Source of the DNA: Magnolia sinica
Lineage: Eukaryota > Streptophyta > Magnoliopsida > Magnoliales > Magnoliaceae
Length of the DNA: 64,000 nt
Reading direction: 5' to 3'
NCBI RefSeq assembly: GCF_029962835.1
Contig: NC_080588.1
Location: forward strand, 60,536,001-60,600,000
Shown: positions 21,120 through 34,627 of the stretch, piece by piece
How positions within the stretch are numbered: the first letter of the stretch is position 1
Layout: the number at the start of each line of letters is the position of its first letter
Translations under genes and position numbers: made by a program
Notes under the pieces: model-generated
What the model saw: only the letters and a program-made list of their open reading frames with translations
Database searches by the model: none
What the model was told of the DNA's origin: nothing

Positions 21120-22190
21120 ATCAATTGGACCGCACTCCAAATAACAGTGGTAACGATGATTTCCACCGTTAAAATGCTATAGGGCCCACCATTATGTATT
21201 TTTGGGATCGACCTATTCATAGGTTAACATAGAGATAGATGGAGTGAGAGCAAAACATTAGCACGATCAGAACTACCGTGGCCCTTAAGAAGTTTTGAAC
21301 TGTGAATGTCATTGTCCCTACTATTTTTCAGCGGTGGTGATCCACTTGAACCATGGGTTTGACTCCTTTAGCTCATGCCAAAAATGAGCTTTCAAAGTGG
21401 ATAGACGATTTGGATGCAGCACAAGCATCGTGGGGTCCCACCGTCCACCATTGGACAGTGTGGTGGAAACATATAAAACATGGTGGGCTCCACCGTCCAA
21501 AATGGTGGATGGTGTGAATAAAACACATACATCCTTGGTGGGTCCCACGTGGGCCACCATAATGTTTATTTGTCATCCAACCGTTGATAAGGTCACACGG
21601 ACTTGGATGAAAGGGAAAAATAAATTTCATATTAATCCAAAACTTCACTGACCCAAAAGGGTTTCAATGGCAGACGGTTCAACCCCACTATTTCCTGTGA
21701 TGTGGGCCACTTGAGTTCTGGATAGGGCTGATTTTTGGAGGGGGGCCACTTCAAGAAGGGGCCCACCAAACGAACGGTGTGGATGATAAGCCCACATCAT
21801 GTTGGGGCCCACGGCTGGGACCGTGGGTCCCTGTTGTCCGCCCGCCAAAACGCAACAGCGTTCTGCAGGCGTTGCCCTATTTATTATTATTTTTTTTTAA
21901 ATGTAGTTTTTTCGCAGTTTTTCGTGTGTGCGGCCCGCATCAGGTAAATCCACCCCAGCCACTGGCCCCCATGGCTCAAGACAAGCCAAACAAGCCCAAT
22001 ATTCAATATATTTTGGGGTACAAAACATCAAGGTAGATTTCAATGGTAGACACACTGTTTGCTATGCTGTAACCCACATGAAATTCGGATCAGCTTCATT
22101 TTTTGGCTCAACGCCTAAAATGATCTAAGGAATGGAATGGACGGCTTGGATCAGATCAATACATCAAGGTGGGGCCTGCATGAGCACCTC
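21120..22190. repeat. partial foldback MITEs of the gggcccacc family
   Basis: Several incomplete copies. Signatures are ccaccgttaaaatgctatagggcccacc (21157), gccaaaaatgagctttcaaagtgg (21374), ggtttcaatggcagacggttcaaccccac (21659) and gcctaaaatgatctaaggaatggaatggacgg (22114). No complete termini were identified. Confidence 0.6.
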
Positions 22191-22213
22191 ACCTCAAAAG
22201 CTTAAACCAAGCT

Positions 22214-22251
22214 AATACACACACACACACATACACACACACATATATATA
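22214..22251. repeat. (CA)n/(TA)n microsatellite
   Basis: CA dinucleotides with one TA interruption, passing into TA repeats. Further GA runs lie at 22485-22502, 23041-23057 and 23143-23161. Confidence 0.9.
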
Positions 22252-23528
22252 TTGTCTTTTCTACTGCCATCAGTACACCCCTGCTCACTCTTCACTGGAC
22301 CACGTCCAGTGTCCCTGGATGCTAGACGGTTTGAATGTAACACATTTAAGGTGGGCCCCACCCACAGACCTACTACCAGGGTGGCCACCAAATGGTTGGA
22401 TGGTGTGGATAAGGTACACATCAAGGTGGGGTCGATCCGGGTGGGCCACACGGCCACAACATCACATGAAAAGAAATGAAAAGGAGAGGGAGAGAGAGAG
22501 AGAGGAAGAGAGTGGGACACGTGTGATGGAGGGCTCCGCCACTATGAGCCCTCCCTTGCAAGCAATCATACATCAAGTGCATCCCATTACACGTGGGCCC
22601 ATCAAATCGAAAAAATCAACGGTGGAGATCCTTTCTCCACCAAATGTAAGGTCTAGATAACACTATCCATATAAGAAAAATAAACATCATGATGGGGTCC
22701 ATGGAAAATGACTCCATCATGGAATGATCATGAGGATTATGGTCGGCCATCGGCCACACCTAGGGTCCAAAGTGAGATCCATACCATCAATCGGTAGGCC
22801 TCACTTGGCCCTTCATCTAAAAATGAAATCTAAGCCTATAGAAGCACCCACCATTCGATCTTCTTGGTCCGATGGAAAGTCGATCTCCTTGTGTCTCACT
22901 TTGATGGAGGGTAATGAGGTTTGAATGGCTAAGATGAAGGATTTGGGATGGAAAAGTGGGCCACACACATGCACTTTCTCTCACATGGGAGAGCTTGGAT
23001 GTCCCTTTTTTTCGCTTAGCTTGGAATGTGTTGAGAAATGAGAGAGAGAGAGAGAGGGTTGTAAGGAGAGTGATGGACTGATGGAGTGATGGGAAGTGAG
23101 TGATGGGGTGATGGGCATGTACTTAACATGTATGGGTGTGTAAGAGAGAGAGAGGGAGAGAGTTGACTTCGGGGTTGCTTTTGGGGATGAGACATGTACT
23201 TGACATGTGAGGTAATTGATTGGATTGATTTGAGATGTCGTAGAGATTCTCTTGGGATTACAAACACGCGGCATTTTCTTTGAACTGAACGCGGGTCCAC
23301 ATCTCCCTGCCAGGGTATCGGATTGGTATGCAAGACGCGGCGTTGGAACCGCAGTGATGATATAGTCGCAATGGTACACGTTTCAGATTAAGCTGACTCA
23401 AATTTACGGGATACGACTTAGGGTTGTGCGCAAACGTCAATCATAGGTCGCGAGTTGCTAAAATTCGATGGGAAGGATCGCGGGAGTCGACGGAACAGTA
23501 TGGACTAGGATACGGGTCTTACATGGAG

Positions 23529-24330
23529 TCTGCACTTCTGCAAGGGAAATTGAAGAGCAGATCTACATGAAGCAACTAGAGCAGTTCGAAGTTAAAGGGG
23601 CTGAGAAAAAAGTTTGCAAGAGGTCGTGGTTTGACCTGTCGCGTAGGCAGTGGTTTGATTCCTTCATGGTGAGTTAAGAATTGATGACATGTAGATCGTC
23701 AATTATGACATGTTTGAAATCAACGTACTAAAGACTCGGTTAAGTGGAACATTTAGAATGAAGGATCGGGGGGCTGCAAAGATAGTTCTCAGCATTGAGA
23801 CTGAAAGAAGAGTAGGCTTTGGTTATCTCAGGCAAAATACCTTGGGTAGGTATTGATTAAGGATTTGATGGACCGGGCAAAGCCAGAGAGCATTCCCTAC
23901 GCATCTCTCTTCAAGTTTTCCTCAAGACATGTCCCAAATTAAATGAGGAAAAGCAGGATATATCTCATGAGCCTTATTCGAATGTGGTTGGCAGTGTATG
24001 TCATGGTCTGTATTAGACCGTTATTTCACAAGCTATCAGTGTTGTGAGCAAGTACCCCGGCAAACAATATTGGGCAGCGGTGAGATGGTAAGAAGACTAC
24101 GTCGTTCCTTTTGAGAAGACAGGCGTAAAAGTGGTTGGGCACGTAGATTCTAATCCGGCAGTCATGCTCACCTAGAACGTTCCTGCAGAGAAGTTCAAGT
24201 TCTGTGCAACTTCTCTGGGCTTGACGATGGTGAAAAAGAAGGATGGAGTGTACATGAGAAGCTATGTTGTGATGCAGATATAAGGGAATAGGACAAAGAG
24301 CTACACGTTTGAAGATAAAAGACATGGTGG
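23529..24330 (+). pseudogene. Copia-1 reverse transcriptase/RNase H, C-terminal part
   Basis: The RT resumes with EEQIYMKQLEQFEVKG, then RRQWFDSFM, and FRMKDRGAAKIVLSIE with frameshifts. Later pieces match the copia RT-RNase H linker (AKPESIPYASLFKFSS near 23880). The YVDD box is not preserved in a readable frame. It ends before the purine-rich tract gacatggtggagat (24321-24334), which precedes the 3' LTR. Confidence 0.8.
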
Positions 24331-24334
24331 AGAT

Positions 24335-24764
24335 TGTTGTATTTGATGCCTTAAATCTAATCAGATTCTGCGCAGATTTTTCGCCCAACTGCGAAAGAGT
24401 GGGATTTGTTTCCAATTTCATTTATGATTCTTTCCGATTTTGTTTGGGATTCTTCCTAAAACTATATATATGGGTGTAAACGGGATTATGAGGTATTGTT
24501 CTAAGGAATTCCAAGGGTTTCTAAAAGGGTTTTAGGGTTATCAAAGGGTGTAGCAATGGTGAAATTCGAGGTTGTTCAAATTGGGTAAGTCCTTTCTCTT
24601 TGTAATTTTTTTTTTCATAGTGAAGATCTATCACTTTATGTCGTAGTTTTTTCCCGCAAAGATTTTCCACGTTAAAGCTACGTGTTCTCTTGTGTGTGCT
24701 TGGTGCCATTGGATTGCTATCCTAAATCTAGATCTGTATGATTCCGCAGGCTAAAATCCCAACA
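24335..24764 (+). repeat. 3' LTR of Copia-1
   Basis: Starts TGTTGTATTTGATGCC and ends AAATCCCAACA, followed by target duplication AAGCT. Confidence 0.95.
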
Positions 24765-24769
24765 AAGCT

Positions 24770-25410
24770 AGCATACAACCAGGCTGTAGGCAATCGATTC
24801 TTGAAAGGGAAATGCTAATTGCAACTCAAGAGCATCAAATGAGCAGGAGTGGCTCGTCAGGCAATCCTTACCGTGCAGATTCCACACATCCCAAATCAGA
24901 TAAGCATGATCATCTCGTGGAACGACAAGCGTATACACAAAATTCGAACCGATTATCAGTTAAGTGTGGCCCACCTGATGATCATATTGGCCTCGTCTTT
25001 TTTAATATGTAGGATCCACGTTGCTGGGATCACCGATTATTTCATGAGGTAGCTTAAGAGAATAGCTAACAGTCTACATTCAACAAAGATCTGTGGCCCC
25101 ATCTAATGAACAAACTGACCTGCTTTTCAGGCCACAACAGATACTAATCCAGCCCCACCTGATGAACAGTCACGTTATCACTCAAGCATCCCATAAATGA
25201 CACTAGCCGTACAATTTTATTTTATTTTATTTTAAAAAAAAAAAACGGCAAAACAAAAACAAAGGGTGCATCCATTCCGAAATGCAGTTTCCTCAGCATT
25301 ACAACATTTCAACAGTTACATCCATGCACAGTTAGAAAACTCAGTGAGTAGACTCAAAACTCGCCGAGTCAGCTCGACTTGACAAGAAATCAAGCCAAGT
25401 CACCAAGGAT
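24770..25410. other. intergenic, unassigned
   Basis: No gene recognised. Single gggcccacc-like motifs (gtggcccacctgatgatc at 24965) suggest old repeat DNA. Confidence 0.3.
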
Positions 25411-25411
25411 A

Positions 25412-25895
25412 ACAGATTAGGTGAGACGCAGGCCTCACCCAAGTCGGTGAGGCCCTTTTTAATGTGGGGTCCACCTTGATGTATTTATTATGTATCCACG
25501 CCATCCATCTGTTTTTCCTGATCATTTAAGGGCATTATGCCAAAAATGAAGCAGATCCAATCATCAGGTGGACCATACCATACGAAACAGTGGTGATTGA
25601 CCATTAATGGGCCACGGAAGTTTTGGATTGAGCTGATTATTTTTTTCCCCTTCATCCAAGCTTATGTGACCTTATCAACAAATTGGATGGTAAATAAACA
25701 CAACAGAAACATTAAGGTGCACCATAAGAAGTTTTTAATGATAGGACAGTCAATCACCATTGTTTCTTCCTGTATGGTCTATCTAATAATTGGATCTGCT
25801 TTATTTTTGGGATAATTCCCTAAAATGATCTAGAAAAATGGTTGGACAGCATGGATACATAATACATACATGAAGGTGGGGCCTACGGTGTATAG
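25412..25895. mobile_element. foldback MITE of the gggcccacc family, copy 3
   Basis: The left end, acagattaggtgagacgcaggcctcacc, matches the ends of copy 2. The core has ccacgccatccatctg and its inverted partner cagcatggatacataatacat. The right terminus is eroded. Confidence 0.75.
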
Positions 25896-25899
25896 CAAT

Positions 25900-26465
25900 A
25901 GATAAATAATTTATTTCAAAGAAGTAAGTTTGATTAGTGATTAGTTATAAGTAACTTTTTTTTTAACTTAAAAGTACTTAAATCACTTCAATTTTAGCTT
26001 TTTTATTTTTCATAAGTTGCTGAAGAGAGGCATAGGGAGAGATGAAAGAGAGGAGAAGCTGAGAAGTAGATTGTCTACCAAACATATTTATCTTCACAAT
26101 AAGTAGAAACTAAGATAAGTTACTTGTGGCTTAGGTAACTTATCTTAAGCAACTTAAGATCCAAACAAATCCTGAGGGCAGGTTTGGATACCACCAAAGA
26201 AGTTACTTTTGTCACTAGATAAGTGACTTATTTCAATCAAGTTTGGCTTATGATTAGTCATAAGTAACCTTTTTTTTTACTTAAAAATACTTAATCACTT
26301 TAGTTATTTTTTTTTAGCTTTTTAACTTTTCACTAGCTTTTAAAGAGATGAATCAAGAGAGATGAAAGAGAGGATAAGTTGATAAGTATGTTGTTTACCA
26401 AACATACTTACCTTTCTAATACGTAGAAACTAAGATAAGCTACTTATGGCATAAGCAACTTACGA
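25900..26465. repeat. two decayed 'gtttggataccacc' MITE copies
   Basis: Repeated motifs ataagtaact, aagatgaaagagagga and agtagaaactaagataag occur twice (about 25930-26175 and 26180-26465) in tandem. They match the ends of the larger element that follows. Confidence 0.6.
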
Positions 26466-26468
26466 AGG

Positions 26469-27667
26469 GAGCATTTGGATACCACCAAATAAGTTATTTT
26501 TCTACTTACAACAATAGATAAGTAACTTATTTGAGATAAATAACTATGGTTTAAGATCAATTATAAGTAAGTTTTTTACGTACAGGTACTTAATCACTTC
26601 AGCTTAATAAGTAGAAACCAAGATAAGTTAATGCATAAGTAACTTATCTTAAATAATTTAAGGGTGTTTGGATTATAAGTTACTTTAGGCTTATCTTGGT
26701 TTCTATTTAATCAGTAGATAAGTATGTTTAATGAACAACGGACTTATCATCCAAAAAGTAGAAAAACATATTTTAAATTTTTTTTTTTTATTTTACACAC
26801 ACTCACACGCACAAGCACGCAGGCACCACAATGGGTACTTGAACCTATGACCTCTGTGTTGAAACTCTTGTGAGTCTACCACTAAACAATGAATAACATT
26901 ATAAGTAATTATCCTGAAAGTCTGTTTGGTCCCCCTCACATCCACCATCCATCTCATGCGGGGCCAACCTTTGATGTGGATTGTTCATTGTGTAGGCCCC
27001 ACCTTTGGTATGAGCTGTCCATCATGCCGAGCCTACCTTGGCTGTGGGTCATTCATCATTAGGGGCCGACCTTTAATATGCATAGTTCATTAGGTAGGGC
27101 CCAGTTTTGATGTTAGTCATCCATCATGTGGGGCCCATATTCAATATCCACTACCCATCATGTGGATCCCACCTTTGATGTGGGTCATCCATCACGCAGG
27201 ACCGCCTTGGATATGGGCCACTCATCATTAGGCTGACCTTTGATGTGGATTGTCCATCATGTGGGGCCCACCATTATTAATTGCCCATCATGCAGAGCTC
27301 GCCTTGGATGTGGGCCATTCATCATTCGGGGCGGAACTTTGATGTGGCTTGTCCATCATGTGGGGCCACCTCAATATGGGTCATCATAATGTGAGGCCCA
27401 CTAGATCATCTACCCATTCATTGGATGATTTTCTAATCTAATAAACTTAGAATGGGTTCATGGCCACAAAGAGCACCAATGTAAATGAACGAAATAAGTT
27501 ACTTTTTGGAGTTGAAAAGCAATAAAAAATAACTTAAAAAAATAAGTTACTTTTTCTTAAAAGCTACTTGTTTAAGCTTAATAACAAAACTAACTTATTT
27601 AAGAAAAGTAACTTATTAACTTCAGTAAGTTAAAAAAGCTACTTATTTGGTAGTATCCAAACGAGCT
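26469..27667. mobile_element. 1.2 kb MITE-like element with 'tttggatacyaccaaataagt' ends
   Basis: The left end is gagcatttggataccaccaaataagt; the right end inverted is gagctcgtttggatactaccaaataagt. These are terminal inverted repeats of about 26 bases. Inside are further ataagtaac motifs and a minisatellite (26940-27415). Non-coding and non-autonomous. The superfamily is not certain; hAT or PIF-type ends are possible. Confidence 0.7.
26940..27415. repeat. minisatellite, about 45-bp units, roughly ten copies
   Basis: Units vary around ccatcatgtggggcccacctttgatgtgggt. Copies alternate between a form with tttgatgtggattgtccatcatg and one with ccttggatgtgggccattcatc, giving a higher-order period near 100 bases. 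Confidence 0.85.
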
Positions 27668-28865
27668 CAACTCAGTTCCAACTCGGCATGACTCATCATG
27701 TCCCAACTTGGTCCACTGTACACAACTCAACATGGCTCGAACGGAGTCAATGCTGAGTGATTTCATTTTCAATAAAATGGAAAAGTGGATTGCAATATCT
27801 CAAATAGGAGAAACATCTACCAGCAGGCAATGTGCCATTTTGTGATTTAGTGAGGAAATTTTTACACTCAATTCATTCCAAACATCTATCATTAGCCAAA
27901 TGTTCTTCCTAGTTTAATTATTAAATATCGAGTCAGGTCGATTTGAGTCTTCAAGTCAACTTGAACCAGCTCGATATTGAGTTGAGTTTCTGGGTTTTTA
28001 AATTATGGTTCCATGTAATAATAACACCAGATAGATCGATCTATTTTTCTTTTCTTTTCTTCTTTTTTTCCCTTAAGAGGATCGATCAATCATTTCTTAC
28101 AGATTCAAATATTACAAATAGCAAACACTATATTTATCCTAATTCAAAATCCTGGGTCATTCTCTCAACATGATCAAGGGGGTGAATTAGAAGCCTTTCT
28201 CCTGCTGAATTAGAATTGTTGAGAAGAAGCCATGCACCACTCACCTGCAACAAGAGGATAGCAAGGGAGTATAACAATCAGACATCGAGTTTGAACAGTT
28301 AAAATTTTTAACCATACAATGGCAATGTCATGAGTTCAATTCATTTTAGTATCGTAATTATGTATTAGAAAATATATTTTTTAGTCTGGTAAGGATTAAA
28401 AATAATAAGAGATGTTCCAGTGCTCCTAGTTGCATTGGTATAGTTGACAGTCCAACCATTGATCACGACTGTTCATTGGGTTCAGTGCACATTTCATGGG
28501 CTATCATGCAAACAACACATCAGATCTGACAAAAAAGAACCATTTGATCAATGGTCTTTAATACAGATGGCAAGGACAATTTATAAAAAAAAGTAGGTCC
28601 AATCAACAATTGATCCATCTATTTGTTAGGGGCTGTCATGGATTGCTTATGAACCTAAAGAATCACTTTTGTTAGGCAATTGTAACCATCAAATCCACAG
28701 CTTGGCTGTGGAAAGTAAGGCCAAATCAAAGATGGATTGGATCATCCAATCAGTAAGATTTGTGTACGACACAAATGAAAGTGTTCTGGACTTGATGGAC
28801 AGTTCAGAACAACCGAATGGACTGTCCAAGCGAATCAATGCAACTAAGAAGGCTCGCCGAAGCAA
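27668..28865. other. intergenic, unassigned
   Basis: No gene seen. There is a pyrimidine-rich run at 28045-28072. The transition to LINE C at about 28870 shows no poly(A) tail, so the LINE 3' end is lost or unrecognisable. Confidence 0.35.
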
Positions 28866-30734
28866 AAGCACTGAAGTACAACCCCAAGATGGAGAGAAGA
28901 TTACAAACATCCACCGCTTTCACATTGGATGCCCAACCCACCACTTCTATCTTGATCTTCCTCACCACCTCTTCCACAGAATTACTCCTGGAAATATTGC
29001 CCATTCCACTCCCCCAAATCACCCAAAGCACTGCCATAATAATAGGTTGCCACATCTTCCCTCCCTAACTCTGCCATTGTGCCAAGCCCACAAGACATTT
29101 CCACAAACTTGGACATCACTCCATGAATTATTGAATATTCCCAAAAGGCACTCCCACATCTTTTGAGAGAATGAGCAATGGATGAAAAGGTAATCAATCA
29201 ACTCTGCATCGCTCACGCACATAACACAAATGTTGGGGAGGATCAAATATCTCTTTTGGAGATTATCAATGGTCAACACCCTTTTCCTACCCACCAGCCA
29301 AACGAATGCCTCAACTCTTGAGGGAGCAACATAGAACCAAGATTGGGAAGAATAATTGGACACTGCATTCAGGGGCAATGTCAAAATCAGGATGTAGAAA
29401 GATTGAATAGAGAAGCATCCTGAGCTATGCACACGCCAAATTATGGAATCCTTTTCTCCTAAAGAGGGGTAACAACCCTATAACCAATCCAACGGCCTAA
29501 CAAGATTGCCGACTTCCTCATCCTTCATGTCAACCACACCACAAAACCTCTATAGACGGAATAATAGCGAGCTACTGTAATGTTCCTTTCTGTAGAAAGG
29601 TGGGGCAATCTTGGAAAGTCCTTTTGCAAGGTTCTATCTCCACGCCACGTCTTCCCAAAAATGGCCACTCTCCCATCACCTAGAGAAGGACACCACTCAC
29701 TAAACTTAGGGGATATCAAAGCCTGATATAGCGAAGATCTCTTAACCCCCAACCTCCCTCCCGAGTGTCGTATTTACAAGCTATGATCTCTCTCCACAAT
29801 CTCCTCTATTCTGAACCAAATCTCCACAACAACTTACCTAATAATGCAAGATTCATGGCATCAACATCCTAATGCCCGCACCACCCACATCGAGCGGCTT
29901 GCAAACCTCTTTCCACTTGAGAAGATAAAACTCCAATCTATCGATAACAGATTTATGGCATTTGAAGACCGACATAAAGAACAATGGCATATTAGTAACT
30001 TTGATAAGGGTCAAGCGCCTCCCAAAGAAAGATGGCGATGCTTCCTTCTTGAGAGCTTCCTCTCAATTCTCTCAATGACCTTATCCCGAAGGTTCTTTGT
30101 CGGCTTCCCGATACACAATGGAAGGCCAAATACGATGAAGGAAAAGACCCAACCCTGCACCCAAAGACAGCAGGAATCTTCAGCACCGCATCCTTGCCCA
30201 AACGAACACCCAACATCTCACTTTTAGCTATGTTGACCTTCAATCCAAAAATCACCTCAAAACATCTATTTTTTGTAAGTTATCCACCATGACCATATCA
30301 GCATTGCAAAATAAAATGGAATCATCGGCATATTGGAGATGATTGATCTAAGTACCCACATTTGCCCACCTTAAAGCCACTACTTAAACCAACCTCCCAG
30401 CCTATATGTAACATTTTGTTGAGGGCTTATGCAACAACCACAAACAAGAAAGGGGATAGGGGGTCCCCAGTCTAATGCCCCTCGAGGCCTTAAAAAAGCT
30501 TTCGACAACCCATTGACCAAGACAAAAGGAGCAGCTGATCGAACCATAAACGACCCCAGTAAAACAGATCAAATTGATTATTGTCGAAATTATTCTAACT
30601 GTTTCAAAGACCCAACATGTTGTTGTTTGTTTTTTTTTTTTCCTTTTTCTTTTTTCCTTTTTAGGCATTGGACTTTTTCATTAACTAATATAAAGAATCA
30701 ACTAGTCATCTCTTTGCCTGCACATCCCAACCTA

Positions 30735-31996
<1,262 letters not shown>

Positions 31997-33220
31997 TAGA
32001 GGTGGGCATCGGTCCTGATCGGAGCGGATTGGGTTCAACCCAATCAGATCCGAAATGGCCATGGATGGACCCGGACTCGATCAGATCCGGAATCAAATCC
32101 GGGTCACTTGACCCGAACAGATCCGGTACATAATTCGTCTGACCCGAACAGAGTCCAACTCGGTCAGAGAAACCGAGTCTGATCGAGTTGGGTACGATTC
32201 GGATTCGTATGAATTTAATTTAATTTTTCATATAATGTGGCCCACTTCAACCTTTAATATATGTTATTTTTTTTCTCAATGCCTTAATTGATATGTCAAA
32301 ATGGATAAACGGTTTAGATAAAACATATACATCAAGGTGGGCCCCACATAGCTATACAAAAACTATCCGTTTTTGTGTTTATGTTTTTACCGAACGTATA
32401 AAATAACGTGCACTGCACGAAAGCACTCAGCTTCTTTTTTATATATGTACAGTGAGTGGGACTTGCTGTAATGAACTTAGCAAGTTATGTGGGTCTTATC
32501 ATGGGGTATGTGTTATATCTAAACCGTTCATCTATTTGGTAAGCTCGTTATAAGGCTTACAATGAAAAATAAGACAGATATAACTATCAAGTGGACCACA
32601 CGAAATATTTAATGGTGAAAATCATTTGAGGCTGCTACTTGTGGTGTGGTCCACATGATCTTTGGATATTAATAATTTTTTAAATAATATACTAAGATGA
32701 TCTCTAAAAACATATGAACGGTGTAGATATAATAAATACATCACTGTGAGGCCCATATACCTTTAATCTCCTTTGAACCGTTCGTACAACTCGGAGCACG
32801 AGGAGCGCCGGTCTCGTCCTTGCACAGAAACGGACGGGCTTACTCCCGCCTGTTGACGTGCCGTGCAAGTAACCCATTTTCATATCTGAGTGAACTCTGT
32901 TGGGGCCCACCATGAATGCATGTGGTGTATCCATGCCGTCCATTTGTTTTTTCAGATTATTTTAGCTGTTGAACCCAAAATTGATGAATATTCAAAGCTC
33001 AAGTGGACCACACCATAAGAAAAGTAAAAATATTATTTTTTACTCCGGATCTGGCCGGATCGGAACAGTCCGGATCTATTCGGATCGGGTTTTCGGATCG
33101 GAACGGTCCAGATTAACCACTATCCGATCTCGATCCGAAAACTAGTCGGATCTAAATGATCTTACCCGATCCTACCCGATCCAGGCCGTCGGTTCTGTTC
33201 GGAACGGGTCTGATCGGGTA
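31997..33220. mobile_element. GATCCGA-repeat transposon (hAT-like end) at the duplication junction
   Basis: Starts tagaggtgggcatcgg, a common plant hAT-MITE terminus, followed by degenerate cgatcagatccggaa units. Inverted gatccgaaaac and atcggatcgg units lie near the right side. The right end (tctgatcgggta) lacks the expected inverted terminus, so it is truncated. A copy of the gggcccacc MITE family appears nested at about 32230-32780. No target duplication was found. Confidence 0.65.
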
Positions 33221-33300
33221 CCTAACATATAATCAAGGAAATCCCAATCTGCATGGTCATGCACCTTCTCGATGTCCAACTTAGACATTAATCCTCTCTG

Positions 33301-33357
<57 letters not shown>

Positions 33358-34434
33358 TTTCTTCTTGAAAGGCCACGCTAATCCTCTTTTGGCTTCCCTT
33401 TGTCTGGAATAAGTGCACTCATGGGCTAATGAGGGCAGTATCCAGAATTTGCCTACACACAATGAAAGCACCCTAATTCTCGGGAATGATATTTGCAAGA
33501 AACACTCAAGATCTTGTGGCAAGAATTTTAGCTAATATCTTATAGAGGCCCTCGAAAATTGCTTTTCCAGGGATTCCGCCACCACATTCGTCAATTGATT
33601 AAAACCCAGGTTATCAAGCTGTGGCCCTTGTCCAATTTTCACAGGATTGCACCTTCCTATAGTAGTTCACTATTGCATCACCGACTTAGACTTCTCCTCA
33701 ACTCTTTTACCGTCTGCTACTAGACTGCCAATCCTGTTGTTTCTCGCCCTTGCACTAACTATACTATGGAAGAACTTTTTGGCACCTTCCTTTAACCAAA
33801 TTGCTCTTGAGCACTATCTCCACTTAATTTCCCCTTCTTTTAGGCGGTTGGAATAATCCAAAGAGAGCTTAGCACGCTTCTCTTTTTGGACAGCCGACAG
33901 CTCTTCCCCCTCCTCTTCACATATAAATTTCTTTTAAAATATTATCTAACTCAGCCTCTTGAACCCCAAACACTTCTTTCTTCAAAAATTTTAGCTTCTC
34001 TTTTGACATCTTGAGCTTCTGACTCATTTTGAACCTAGTGTAGCCTTCAACCACAAAAGATCCTCACCATTCTTCAACTAAGCTCACGAAGCCATTGACT
34101 TCTAACCACATGAGCTCAAACCTAAACACTTTTGGGCCCCAATTCTCCTCTTCTACCTCTAACACAATCGGGTGATGATAGGAAGCCGGCCTAGGAGACC
34201 CTGTTGCTGAACTAGCAGGTATTTCTCTAGCCACTCAGGAGAAACCAAAAACTTGTCAAGGCAGGAAAAGATAGCTTTCTCCTACTTGTTCATCTTGCGC
34301 CCCCAATTGGTAAATCCACCATTTCATCTAAGACGACCCAATCAACAAAATCCTTCATACTTCGTGTGATGCAGCCATCATTAGACTTTTCATGGATGAA
34401 TCAAATCATGTTAAAATCTCCCCCTACACGCCAT
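33221..34434. repeat. direct duplication inside LINE C, copy 2
   Basis: Same content as 30735-31996. This copy continues uninterrupted into the LINE 5' part at 34435, so it is the one in original context on that side. Confidence 0.95.
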
Positions 34435-34627
34435 GGCATCCTCTACCTATCTCTGGTGGTGCTCAACTCCTCCCACAATTGCACTCTCTTATCTAGTTGA
34501 CAGGGACCATATACAACAGTAAATAATCAACCAAAAGCCAATGCAACCACCCCCACTAAGATTGAGAATGCACCAAACCATCAATCCTCTTATCTCCATA
34601 CATCCGAGTTCCAACCACCACAATGCC

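Larger units (their letters stand above)
19460..23523 (+). mobile_element. gypsy-type solo LTR (4.06 kb) nested in Copia-1 RT
   Basis: Starts TGTCACGCCCCAAACTCG and ends TACGGGTCTTACA. The flanks are TGGAA (19455-19459) and TGGAG (23524-23528), a 4-of-5 target duplication. Removing the LTR and one flank lets the copia RT frame run through without a gap, which fixes the boundaries. The ends resemble the long LTRs of Del/Tekay-type chromoviruses (recollection). No primer site, pol or second LTR lies inside. It has itself collected foldback MITE DNA and simple repeats at 20760-22510. Confidence 0.85.
17245..24764 (+). mobile_element. Copia-1: Ty1/copia retrotransposon with two LTRs, internally deleted and invaded
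   Basis: Two LTRs of 432 and 430 bp face the same way and are flanked by a perfect 5-bp target duplication, AAGCT (17240-17244 and 24765-24769). The order inside is tRNA-iMet-type primer site, gag, protease, start of GAG-pre-integrase, then a jump to the RT, whose remainder follows on the far side of a nested gypsy solo LTR (19460-23523). The integrase core is missing. The gag sequence and primer site suggest the Tork/Tnt1 group (inference). The LTRs differ at about 40 positions by my count (near 9%), so the insertion is old. It is non-autonomous. Confidence 0.93.

Noticed and set aside
21321-22660. Many open frames of 60-110 codons rich in W, H and G between 20773 and 22660
   Set aside because: They overlap in several frames on both strands of gggcccacc-type repeats; codon content reflects the repeat, not a protein.
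23016-23379. Serine/proline-rich minus-strand protein
   Set aside because: Its composition comes from GA-rich simple repeats within the gypsy LTR.
27668-28865. Poly(A) end of LINE C
   Set aside because: No A tail or target duplication could be found; the boundary at 28870 rests only on where protein similarity stops.
32003-34434. The two direct copies around 31997-33220 as LTRs of one retrotransposon
   Set aside because: The copies are LINE coding DNA, lack TG..CA ends, and no target duplication or primer site is present.
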